DNA from: OMPR01 sp965183835
GTDB lineage: Bacteria > Pseudomonadota > Alphaproteobacteria > Rhodobacterales > Rhodobacteraceae
Assembly: GCA_965183835.1 (NCBI GenBank)
Contig: CBCYME010000004.1
Location: forward strand, 124,001 to 188,000
Direction: 5' to 3'
DNA: 64,000 nt
This document shows positions 8,732 to 16,455 of this stretch, piece after piece. The stretch's first letter is position 1, and every line of letters begins with the position of its first letter. Both the position numbers and the translations under genes were made by a program. Below the pieces are notes generated by a model. It ran no database searches and was not told the origin of the DNA. It saw nothing but the letters and a program-made list of their open reading frames with translations.

Positions 8732-9154
8732 ATGGAAAACAGCAGCAGCCCAATCCAGAACTACCTTTCCTACGCGCTGGCTGCAGCTCATCGAAAGGTA
8801 ACAACATCGCTAAACGCCCGCCTGCGCAAACACGGCATACAGGTCGAAGCCTGGCGCATTCTGGAAACGTTGGACATGGGAAACCGCCTGACTATGGGCG
8901 AGCTGGCCGAGATCGTTCTGATGAATCCACCGACGCTGACAAAGTTGGTGGACCGCATGGTTTCCGATGGGTTGGTACACCGGCAGGTCGCGCAAAACGA
9001 TCACCGTCAGATCAATGTATTGCCAACCGCTCTTGGCCGAAAACGCATGATGCAGATCCGGCAAGAGATCGAGGAACAGGACGCAGCAATACTTGATCGG
9101 CTAGGAAAAAATGAAACAGATCACTTGATCCAATTATTGCGCGATATCTGTTGA
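8732..9154 (+). CDS. MarR-family transcriptional regulator, stop codon supplied by an IS
   Basis: This 140-residue winged-helix regulator has the MarR core: a helix-turn-helix around LTMGELAEI..NPPTLTKLVDRM (about residues 52-80), then a wing (DHRQINVLPTALG). The ATG at 8732 follows GGTGAG; a TTG at 8720 is possible. It is divergent from the amide operon and is its likely regulator. The IS21 element begins at 9149, inside the final codons: the frame reads R-D-I-C-stop, with TGT TGA from the element end. Without the insertion the frame would read R-D-I-V-TAG, so only the last residue is changed. Confidence 0.85.
   Translation: MENSSSPIQNYLSYALAAAHRKVTTSLNARLRKHGIQVEAWRILETLDMGNRLTMGELAEIVLMNPPTLTKLVDRMVSDGLVHRQVAQNDHRQINVLPTALGRKRMMQIRQEIEEQDAAILDRLGKNETDHLIQLLRDIC
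9140..9148. repeat. Left target-site duplication of the IS21 element
   Basis: CGCGATATC directly precedes the element and is repeated at 11643-11651. Nine bases is at the long end for IS21 (usually 4-8), so one base may match by chance. Confidence 0.8.
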
Positions 9155-9261
9155 ATGTCACTGAGAACTGACCCGGTAGAGGTCAGAATTGTCACTGAGA
9201 AATGACCCATGTGTAACCGTGCTCCTGACGGGATGTGTTGGGGGTTATTGGAGTGATAGAC

Positions 9262-10788
9262 ATGGGATTTTTGAGCGTTATTCGACGGTGGGCACTGAGG
9301 GACAAGATGCCCATTCGCGAAATTTCACGGCGAACTGGGCTGTCTCGCAATACCATCAGAAAATACCTTCGTGAGGGGATTGTTGAGCCGCAGTTTCGAA
9401 CACCTTCGCGGCCAACCAAGCTGGATCCTTACGTGGACAAGTTGTCGACCTGGCTGGTGACGGAGCAGCGCAAATCGCGCAAAGACAGGCGCACGGCCAA
9501 GCAGATGCATGCCGATCTGGTGAAGCTTGGCTTTGATGGGTCGTATGAGAGGGTCGCGGCCTTTGTGCGGGTGTGGAAGGTGGATCGGCAGCGTGCGCAG
9601 CAAACGACTGGGCGGGGGACATTCGTGCCGCTGGTGTTTCAACCTGGCGAGGCGTTCCAGTTCGATTGGAGCGAGGATTGGGCCATTATCGGCGGTGAAC
9701 GGGTCAAGCTTCAGGTCGCCCATATCAAACTGTCACATAGCCGGGCGTTTCTGGTGCGGGCCTATTTGTTGCAGACACACGAGATGCTGTTTGACGCCCA
9801 TTGGCATGCTTTCCGTGTCTTTGGCGGAATCCCAAGCCGCGGCATCTACGACAACATGAAGACGGCAGTGGACAAGGTTGGTCGTGGCAAGCAGCGTGAT
9901 GTGAATGCGCGCTTTCTGGCCATGACCAGCCACTACGTCTACGAGCCTGAGTTTTGCAATCCGGCCGCGGGCTGGGAGAAAGGCCAGGTTGAGAAGAACG
10001 TCCGCGATGCGCGCCATCGTCTGTGGCAGGTCGCTCCAGAATTCTCTGATCTTGAAGCGTTGAACAACTGGCTGGAAGAGCGCTGTAAGGTACTTTGGGC
10101 AGAGACGGCACATGGTAGCTTACCCGGTAGTATTGCCGACATCTGGGAGGCTGAGAAACCTGCGTTGATGCCATTGCCAACGGCCTTTGACGGCTTTGTT
10201 GAGCAAAGTAAGCGGGTGTCACCAACCTGCCTGATCACCTTTGATCGTACCCGATACAGCGTTCCGGCGAGCTTCGCGAACCGTCCGGTCAGTTTGCACA
10301 TCTACCCCGAGCAGTTGGTCGTCGTGGCCGAAGGGGCCGTGATTTGCAGGCATGAACGCATCATTGAGAGGTCACACCGTCAGCCTGGCCGCGTCATCTA
10401 TGACTGGCGGCATTATTTGGCTGTGCTCCAGCGTAAGCCGGGCGCGCTGCGCAACGGTGCCCCGTTCATGGAAATGCCCGATCCCTTCCGACAATTGCAG
10501 GATCTTATGATGAGAAAGCCGGGCGGTGACCGAGAAATGGTCGATATCCTGTCGTTGGTTCTGCACCATGATGAACAGGCCGTGCTCTGCGCTGTAGAAA
10601 TGGCGCTGGAAGCGGGCGTGCCGACCAAGACTCATGTGCTGAACCTGCTTCACAGGCTGGTGGATGGCACTCCGACCGACCAACCCGATGTAACGCCACC
10701 TTCAGCCCTGGCCCTGGACAAGGAACCTGAGGCCAATGTCAGCCGCTACGACGGGCTGCGGCAAGGAGGTACGCGTCATGCGTCATGA
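9262..10788 (+). CDS. istA: IS21 transposase IstA
   Basis: From the ATG at 9262 (GGAG nine bases upstream) the product is 508 residues. The N-terminus has a resolvase-like helix-turn-helix (REISRRTGLSRNTIRKYL, about 19-36), followed by an rve-type integrase core with candidate catalytic residues D135 (FDWSED), D197 (YDNMKT) and E244 (GQVEKN). The C-terminal beta-barrel-like part (YSVPASFANRPV) binds DNA in the family. It catalyses transposition together with IstB. An ATG at 9235 is possible but lacks a ribosome site. No sign of decay. Confidence 0.95.
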   Translation: MGFLSVIRRWALRDKMPIREISRRTGLSRNTIRKYLREGIVEPQFRTPSRPTKLDPYVDKLSTWLVTEQRKSRKDRRTAKQMHADLVKLGFDGSYERVAAFVRVWKVDRQRAQQTTGRGTFVPLVFQPGEAFQFDWSEDWAIIGGERVKLQVAHIKLSHSRAFLVRAYLLQTHEMLFDAHWHAFRVFGGIPSRGIYDNMKTAVDKVGRGKQRDVNARFLAMTSHYVYEPEFCNPAAGWEKGQVEKNVRDARHRLWQVAPEFSDLEALNNWLEERCKVLWAETAHGSLPGSIADIWEAEKPALMPLPTAFDGFVEQSKRVSPTCLITFDRTRYSVPASFANRPVSLHIYPEQLVVVAEGAVICRHERIIERSHRQPGRVIYDWRHYLAVLQRKPGALRNGAPFMEMPDPFRQLQDLMMRKPGGDREMVDILSLVLHHDEQAVLCAVEMALEAGVPTKTHVLNLLHRLVDGTPTDQPDVTPPSALALDKEPEANVSRYDGLRQGGTRHAS

Positions 10789-11569
10789 TCCTGCCGGTGC
10801 CGCCATCATCATCATGCTGCGCAGCCTGAAGATGCCGGGCATGGCGCAGGCCGTGGGCGATCTAATCGAACAGGGGGCACCTGCATTCGATGCAGCCGTC
10901 CCCATACTCTCGCAGTTGCTCAAGGCGGAAATGGCCGAACGAGAGGTGCGCTCCATCGCCTACCACATGAAGGCAGCGCGCTTTCCGGCCTACAAGGATC
11001 TGTCCGGCTTCAGCTTCTCCGACAGCGAGATCAACGAAGCTCTGGTCCAGCAACTGCATCGCTGTGAGTTCATGGAAGGGGCTGAGAATGTTGTTCTGAT
11101 CGGAGGGCCAGGCACAGGGAAATCGCATGTTGCGACCGCCCTCGGCGTTCAGGCCATCGAGCATCACCGCAAACGCGTGCGCTTCTTCTCAACAGTCGAG
11201 TTGGTTAATGCGTTGGAACAGGAAAAGACCCTCGGCAAGGCCGGAAAAATCGCTGAGGCACTGGTGAAGACAGACCTCGTGATCCTTGATGAACTTGGAT
11301 ACCTGCCGTTCAGCACATCAGGCGGCGCGTTGCTGTTCCACCTTCTCAGCAGACTCTATGAGCGCACCAGCGTGGTCATCACCACCAACCTCAGCTTCAG
11401 CGAATGGGCAACGGTGTTCGGTGATGCCAAGATGACGACTGCTTTGCTCGACAGGCTTACCCACCGCTGCCACATTCTCGAGACTGGCAATGACAGCTAT
11501 CGCTTCAAAGCCAGCTCCGAGATTGCGAAACAGAAACGGAAGGAAACACCAGCATTGACCACATCATGA
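10778..11569 (+). CDS. istB: IS21 helper ATPase IstB
   Basis: This 263-residue AAA+ ATPase is related to DnaC: Walker A GGPGTGKS (109-116), Walker B LVILDE (D171) and sensor region VVITTNLSF. The ATG at 10778 follows AAGGAGG and overlaps istA by 11 bases, the usual coupling. It regulates IstA assembly and target choice. An in-frame ATG at 10736 lies deep in istA and is rejected. Confidence 0.95.
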   Translation: MRHDPAGAAIIIMLRSLKMPGMAQAVGDLIEQGAPAFDAAVPILSQLLKAEMAEREVRSIAYHMKAARFPAYKDLSGFSFSDSEINEALVQQLHRCEFMEGAENVVLIGGPGTGKSHVATALGVQAIEHHRKRVRFFSTVELVNALEQEKTLGKAGKIAEALVKTDLVILDELGYLPFSTSGGALLFHLLSRLYERTSVVITTNLSFSEWATVFGDAKMTTALLDRLTHRCHILETGNDSYRFKASSEIAKQKRKETPALTTS

Positions 11570-11642
11570 CGAACAAAGCATAACGACTGAGCGGGTCAAA
11601 TCTCGGTGACAATACCGGGTCAGTTCTCAGTGACATTCAACA

Positions 11643-11651
11643 CGCGATATC
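11643..11651. repeat. Right target-site duplication of the IS21 element
   Basis: CGCGATATC directly follows the element. The next bases GTATAG restore the original end of marR (Val, stop). Confidence 0.8.
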
Positions 11652-12005
11652 GTATAGGTTTGCCAGAGCGAGTGAGAGGTGCAGCTCCAGATACTTAGCC
11701 TTGCGCCGACGTAAAAACACATCCTCTATCGGCAGTGCTAGCGTGTAGAATGAGGAGCTGGACGCAAACCCTTAGACGCAAATTCGGTTTAGATCCTGTT
11801 CTGCCCGCGCACTTTGTGGGAGCAGGCCGTGCCTGCGTGGCAACTGCAATTCGCTTTCTAGAGATCACGCGATGAAGCAGATTCATGGATAGCCTCCGAT
11901 CGGCGTGCATTCGGCGGTCTGCTGGACGTGAACGCGGCACTCAAATCTTCGATCCAGGGTCACATTAGGGTGGACGCCTGTTCGAAGATATACTTCTGTG
12001 GTGCG
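11652..12005. other. Non-coding gap between the IS21 element and the EamA gene
   Basis: There is no convincing gene. It begins with the restored marR stop. At 11945-11989 an inverted repeat (ATCTTCGA and TCGAAGAT with CCAGG/CCTG inside the arms) lies just before the EamA start and may be a leader hairpin or operator. The rest shows nothing recognisable. Confidence 0.4.
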
Positions 12006-12953
12006 ATGAATAATATGGCTTCTTCCACATTGTCTTCGGACCGCATTCTTACCGGTGTCGCACTGATGCTGGGGTTTTGCTTGACCGCTCCATTGCTTGA
12101 TGTAGCGGCCAAACTCGCCTCGGATAGCGTGCCAGTCGGACAGATCACCGCCGCACGCTTTGTTGTGCAGTGCGTTCTGATGGCGCCGTTTATCTGGGTC
12201 ATGGGGTTGTCATTGCGCGTGGCGCGCGGGCAGTGGCTAGCGCTGATATTTCGTGCCCTGCTTTTGTTGATCGCGACGTTTTGTTTCATCGCTGCGATCC
12301 GCGTGATGCCGCTTGCAGATGCGCTGGCAATTGTATTCGTGGCTCCGTTCATCGTGCTGCTGGTGGGCAAGTTCCATCTGGGCGAAGATGTCGGCATGCG
12401 CCGGGTGGGGGCCGCCATAGTGGGTTTTATAGGTGTTTTGTTTGTGATCCAGCCTAGCTTTGTCGCATTCGGCGCTGTCGCGTTGTTTCCGCTTGGGACG
12501 GCCGTAGCTTTTGCATTCTATATTCTTGTGACACGTGGGCTGTCGCGCCGGGTTCATCCGGTGACCTTGCAGTTTTACACGGGTCTGATCGCCAGCCTGT
12601 TTTGTGTGCCAGTGATGATATTGGCGCAGGGCTCCGGATCTGAGTTACTTGATCCCGTTTGGCCCGTAGGCATTGTGTGGTTGTGGCTCCTTGGAGTTGG
12701 CTTTTTCGCCACGCTAAGCCATATGATGATGACCTATGCTCTGTCGTTGGCACCCTCAGCCACGCTTGCCCCATTGCAGTATCTTGAGTTACCAGTGGCG
12801 ACTTTATTCGGGTATCTGGTTTTCCGCGACTTTCCAAACAGTCTAAGCCTGATTGGCATTGCCATCATTATTGGCGCAGGGCTGTATATGATACATCGTG
12901 AAAGGGTCACGTCCAAAAAACTGATCACCGAGCGCGCAGCCCCACCAATCTGA
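12006..12953 (+). CDS. EamA/DMT-family inner-membrane transporter
   Basis: From the ATG at 12006 the protein is 315 residues with ten hydrophobic segments in two repeats, the RhaT/EamA layout of the drug/metabolite transporter superfamily. The repeat starts are visible at LMLGFCLTAPLLDVAAK and the second half after LSRRVHPVTLQF. It is probably an exporter of a small metabolite; the substrate is unknown. The ATG at 12015 is equally plausible. A start at 11928 would add a hydrophilic tail through the leader hairpin. It stands alone, with no operon partner. Confidence 0.8.
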   Translation: MNNMASSTLSSDRILTGVALMLGFCLTAPLLDVAAKLASDSVPVGQITAARFVVQCVLMAPFIWVMGLSLRVARGQWLALIFRALLLLIATFCFIAAIRVMPLADALAIVFVAPFIVLLVGKFHLGEDVGMRRVGAAIVGFIGVLFVIQPSFVAFGAVALFPLGTAVAFAFYILVTRGLSRRVHPVTLQFYTGLIASLFCVPVMILAQGSGSELLDPVWPVGIVWLWLLGVGFFATLSHMMMTYALSLAPSATLAPLQYLELPVATLFGYLVFRDFPNSLSLIGIAIIIGAGLYMIHRERVTSKKLITERAAPPI

Positions 12954-13051
12954 GACGTTAGTCGCACACGGCCAAACCGAACAATCACAGTCCGGGATGA
13001 AGCTTCATCGAAGCAAGTATTTGCTGCATAGAGAACATCGACAAATGGCCC

Positions 13052-13978
13052 CTATGTCCGAGTGCTCTTTGCAAACAGGGAGCGTTGGTTCTTTTTCATG
13101 TAAGTCCACGCAATAAAACGACTTGTTTTCTGCCCCTGAGCCATTTCGACGACTTTATAATCAACAACCTTTGCTTTTCTTAGAATTCGAGAGAGGGGTT
13201 GAAGGTTGTCTTTTTTCGACACCAAAGAGGTAAACCAAAGGCACTGGTCGGCGAAATCCATGCTTTGTTCAACCATCCGGGCGATGAATTTTATCTCTCC
13301 ACCCGGACACCAAAGTTCAGCGTTTTGACCGCCAAAGTTCAGCTTTCTTGAATGCCCTTTTCCAAGGCTCGCCCACTTACGTTGAGTACCCTTATTCGCG
13401 TTTTCCATGGATGAATGAAAAGGTGGGTTGCACATGGTTACGTGAAAAGCATCGTTGGGCTGGATCACATCTCGAAAGATGTTCTCACGTTTGCTTTGTC
13501 GCCTAAGGGTAATCGGCAGCTTGTTGAATTCACAAATTTGCCGTGCCGATTTGATCGCGCCTGCATCGATATCGACGCCAGTAAAGTGCCAACCGTATTC
13601 GCTCTGACCCGTCAAGGGGTACACCAAACTGGCACCGGTTCCGATGTCCAGCGCCTTGATATGAAGCCCCCGCGGGATTTCCTGGTTGTTGCTGTCTGCA
13701 AGCAAGTCCGCGAGATAGTGGATGTAGTCGACGCGACCAGGAATTGGTGGGCACAAATAACCGGCGGGAATATCCCAAAAATCTACTTTGTAATGCGTCT
13801 TTAGTAATGCCCGATTGAGCATACGGACGGCGCTCACGTCTTGAAAATCAATCGTCGTCTGACCGACTGGATTACGGGTGGTAAAAGTCTTGAGCTCTGG
13901 TGTCTGCGCCATTAAACGTACGAAATCGTAGCCTTCCGAATGTTGATTGCGCGGGTGAAGTTTCGTTTTGGTTGCCAT
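13052..13978 (-). CDS. rlmF: 23S rRNA (adenine-1618-N6)-methyltransferase
   Basis: This 308-residue protein starts with the family signature LHPRNQHSEGYDF. It has a SAM-binding motif DIGTGAS (111-117) and the N6-adenine methyltransferase motif NPPF (184-187). RlmF methylates A1618 of 23S rRNA. Length and motifs are complete. The family is best known from Gammaproteobacteria and Bacteroidetes. Here it sits alone among decayed genes and mobile elements, which suggests acquisition by transfer (inference). Confidence 0.9.
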   Translation of the reverse strand: MATKTKLHPRNQHSEGYDFVRLMAQTPELKTFTTRNPVGQTTIDFQDVSAVRMLNRALLKTHYKVDFWDIPAGYLCPPIPGRVDYIHYLADLLADSNNQEIPRGLHIKALDIGTGASLVYPLTGQSEYGWHFTGVDIDAGAIKSARQICEFNKLPITLRRQSKRENIFRDVIQPNDAFHVTMCNPPFHSSMENANKGTQRKWASLGKGHSRKLNFGGQNAELWCPGGEIKFIARMVEQSMDFADQCLWFTSLVSKKDNLQPLSRILRKAKVVDYKVVEMAQGQKTSRFIAWTYMKKNQRSLFAKSTRT

Positions 13979-14259
13979 GGGGACGCCTTCATGATGGTTT
14001 GGTCGACGTCACTTGCCAGACGGTTTGTTGCTTTTAGTCCCTCATACACAAATAGTAAAACAACGAGCGGGGCAAATCTTACGCCTGCATGACGGACCGG
14101 CCGTTCGGTACGCGTACGGGGCCTGTCATTTTGATCTCGAAACTCATCTTCCGGCGTACATCCATTAGGCCCATTGCAGGCATACGTGGCGCTTGAGACC
14201 AGCGGCAGGATCTAGCCCAGAGAGGGCATACGATTTTGACCTGTGAATCTCTTTCAAAG

Positions 14260-14838
14260 CTAAAGGTGCGAATGTACCACTTTGAGTGCATGTTGGAAGG
14301 ATGCCTTGGCGAATGCGCGGCTTGATCCGGTTGGGATTGGATCGATCAGTGAAGCTTTCTTTTCAATCGCCTCTACCGGCTGAATTCTGCCTTCCATAAC
14401 AGTTCCCCAAACCTTTACGTTCCGAATTTCCATTGGGTCGACTTTGAGTAGGTTCCGATCAAGAATAGTAAAATTGGCGCGCTTACCAGGTTCGATGCTG
14501 CCGATCTCATCTTCGAGCTTGAGTGAGTGCGCGGCTTCGATTGTCACGCCCCGTAATGCATCCTCTGCACTGACCCTTTGTTCCGGCCCAGCCACCCGGC
14601 CAGAAGATGTGATCCTGTTTACCGCACTCCACATTAGGAACAGCGGATCACCGGGCGCCATTGGCATAGCCTTAACTTGTGGATGAAGATCACAGCCAAA
14701 CGCAAAGCTTGCCTCAAGGCCGCTTTCAGTCTGGATCACACCTTGCGCTTTCCTTGGCGACAAGAAGTGAGACTTCTTCTTTTGCCCTTTTTGCCAAGCT
14801 TGGCGTGCAGGGTTTTCTGCTCTACTGTCGATTTTCAT
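14260..14838 (-). pseudogene. C-terminal remnant of an amidohydrolase (YtcJ-like)
   Basis: The middle of this frame (about 14320-14740) reads as the end of an amidohydrolase_3 enzyme: MAPGDPLFLMWSAVNR, then SAEDALRGVTIEAAHSL, then GSIEPGKRANFTILD, the usual close of the barrel and return of the small beta domain. The metal-binding N-terminal two thirds are missing, and the first 40 residues and the tail do not fit the family. It is read as a decayed gene, not a functional short protein. Confidence 0.6.
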
Positions 14839-14912
14839 AGGGATACCCCTACAATAATGACGTCACCAACTGCAATTAGTTATTGGCGCTCTTCAATAAT
14901 GGTAGGTTACCG

Positions 14913-15740
14913 ATGCTTAAAAGCAACGGCCTCGAAGACGTGGCAAAAAAAGAGAGTTGGGTGGATTTTGGTGAAGCCCTGGAAAAAGCAGTCGATAACC
15001 CAATAAAATATGGCTTTCGCACACCAACAGAAGTTTTAAGCCGGGTTGCAGTACTAAGGGGGAAGCGAATCCATACCCTGAGAAATCCGCTCGAAGCGTA
15101 CAAATGGCTAAAAATAAGACACCCCAACGTCGAAAAAGAGAGACCGGCTTGGTTAGGCATGACGCTGGTATTATTTTTGATGAAAATAGAGGAACTGGAT
15201 CAAGCGACAGCTGAAAAACTCGCTCCGCAGGTGTTTGGGGGGCAGATGAGGCAGGTCCAGTTGAAGGCTGAATTCGACCGGCTCCGACAAGAACGTGCTG
15301 ACAAACACGCAAACGCAGATCTTTCAAACCTGTCTTCGCCGCAACGAGCGCAAATCTTCGATCAAACCGTTTTCAAATTTCTCATGCAGTACGGCCCAAA
15401 AGTGTTTGGGACTGAGAGCATGCAGCTAAAAGATGGACGAAGCTTAGGCTCTCTCTTTCCTGATTATGTTGTCGAGATTGATAACCAGCCAAGAGTAGCA
15501 GTTGAGATCAATGCTTACAGGCAAAGAGTAGAACGACAGTTCACGGTCAACACACTTGGCTATCTGTGGTTGTTAAGAAAGCTAGTGCCGGAAGCTCTCC
15601 TTATTGTTCCGCAGGGATCTGGATACGAGTTAAATCAACTAGCTAAGCTCCGAGATGAGATAGGCTTGGAGGGTATACGCTTCGCAACGCTTCCGGAAAC
15701 AGGTGCCCCACGCTTTGAAGACCTAGTGGTTCAAGAGTAA
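14913..15740 (+). CDS. Unrecognised protein, possible nuclease-like core
   Basis: I do not recognise this 275-residue protein (a TTG at 14883 would add 10 residues). It is soluble, with no signal peptide, and rich in charged residues. The C-terminal half holds LFPDYVVEIDNQPRVAVEIN, then a conserved-looking YRQRVERQF stretch. The spacing of an Asp followed by V-x-V-E-I-N faintly recalls PD-(D/E)XK nuclease-like folds, with Asn where Lys would be. That is speculation. It lies in an accessory region between a decayed gene and a sulfatase locus. Confidence 0.55.
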   Translation: MLKSNGLEDVAKKESWVDFGEALEKAVDNPIKYGFRTPTEVLSRVAVLRGKRIHTLRNPLEAYKWLKIRHPNVEKERPAWLGMTLVLFLMKIEELDQATAEKLAPQVFGGQMRQVQLKAEFDRLRQERADKHANADLSNLSSPQRAQIFDQTVFKFLMQYGPKVFGTESMQLKDGRSLGSLFPDYVVEIDNQPRVAVEINAYRQRVERQFTVNTLGYLWLLRKLVPEALLIVPQGSGYELNQLAKLRDEIGLEGIRFATLPETGAPRFEDLVVQE

Positions 15741-16061
15741 TGGAAGCTATCCTGGCGGTTCTTAGTATCAGGCAACTTGATTGGAATAGTTCTGTAACCT
15801 TGAGGCTTCCCTGATAAGCTTGGCATTGGTGGGGTTGTTTCAGGTGGTTGTGCGCAGCAGTCAGCGCTGCAAGGGCGCGAAGCCGCCCACAGTAGTCATT
15901 CAAAACTGACGCAGCGGAGGTCGGCTCCCAGACCAAAGCAGACCCATGGTCCTCGATGCGAATTTGCGATAGCCGACCTTCGCCGCGCAGTTCGCGAACT
16001 GGTAAGATGCGGGACATAGCGTGAATTCGCTGCGGCTGCGCCAATGACAGCTTTTAGGAAA

Positions 16062-16256
16062 TCACCTTGATCGACCGCGCCGAAAACGTTTGAGTTTTGG
16101 CACTTGCCGACGGAGAGGGACCGGGGCTTCCGGCATAAACAAATAGACTGTAGCTTCGTACGACCAGTCACTTTGCTGCGCCGAGACCATGGTTGCAGGA
16201 AAAATGAACATCGGCATAAGAACCGCTGCTCTTTTAAGGTCAGAATTTATGGACAT
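16062..16256 (-). pseudogene. Possible N-terminal remnant of an exported protein
   Basis: The 64-residue frame starts with a plausible signal peptide (VLMPMFIFPATMVSAQQ) followed by SDWSYEATVYLFMPEA, which resembles the mature start of an outer-membrane or periplasmic beta-rich protein family. It then loses sense and stops. It is low-confidence evidence for a decayed gene. Confidence 0.35.
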
Positions 16257-16416
16257 GTTACAACTCTGGTTAATAAATTGGGTTCAGTTCACGACGTCAA
16301 AAATTGATCTCTGGCACAGTGCGAACGACAATCTCAGGTGCATGCAGTTTGAATCTGGGATAAGTGGAAGCTGCCATAGTGGCCACTGAGAACTAGATTA
16401 CTTGTCAATGTTAGAG

Positions 16417-16439
16417 CGCCGCCCCACACAGGGGCGGCG
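16417..16439 (-). terminator. Hairpin downstream of the sulfatase gene
   Basis: A 9-bp perfect stem (CGCCGCCCC / GGGGCGGCG) with a 5-base loop lies 17 bases past the sulfatase stop. The minus-strand tail GCTCTAACATT is only weakly T-rich, so termination may be inefficient. Confidence 0.55.
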
Positions 16440-16455
16440 AAAAGAAATCATTCGA

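Larger units (their letters stand above)
9149..11642 (+). mobile_element. IS21-family insertion sequence, 2494 bp, complete
   Basis: The ends are a 30-bp perfect inverted repeat (9149-9178 and 11613-11642) starting TG and ending CA, as in IS21. A second, imperfect copy of the TGTCACTGAG motif lies inside each end (near 9190 and 11600), the multiple transposase sites usual for the family. The element is flanked by a 9-bp direct repeat CGCGATATC. istA and istB are both intact and overlap. Confidence 0.93.
15741..16455. other. Gap of 715 bp with probable decayed coding remnant
   Basis: No intact gene is seen. On the minus strand, open stretches occur in several frames (15643-16044, 15896-16171, 16062-16256) with no single continuous one, consistent with a frameshift-ridden relic or with chance. 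Confidence 0.4.

Noticed and set aside
11695..11940. 81-residue minus-strand frame after the IS21 element
   Set aside because: No ribosome site, odd composition (Arg/Ala/Pro rich) and no family pattern.
14079..14291. 70-residue minus-strand frame next to the amidohydrolase relic
   Set aside because: No convincing start or family; it may be further decayed sequence but cannot be supported.
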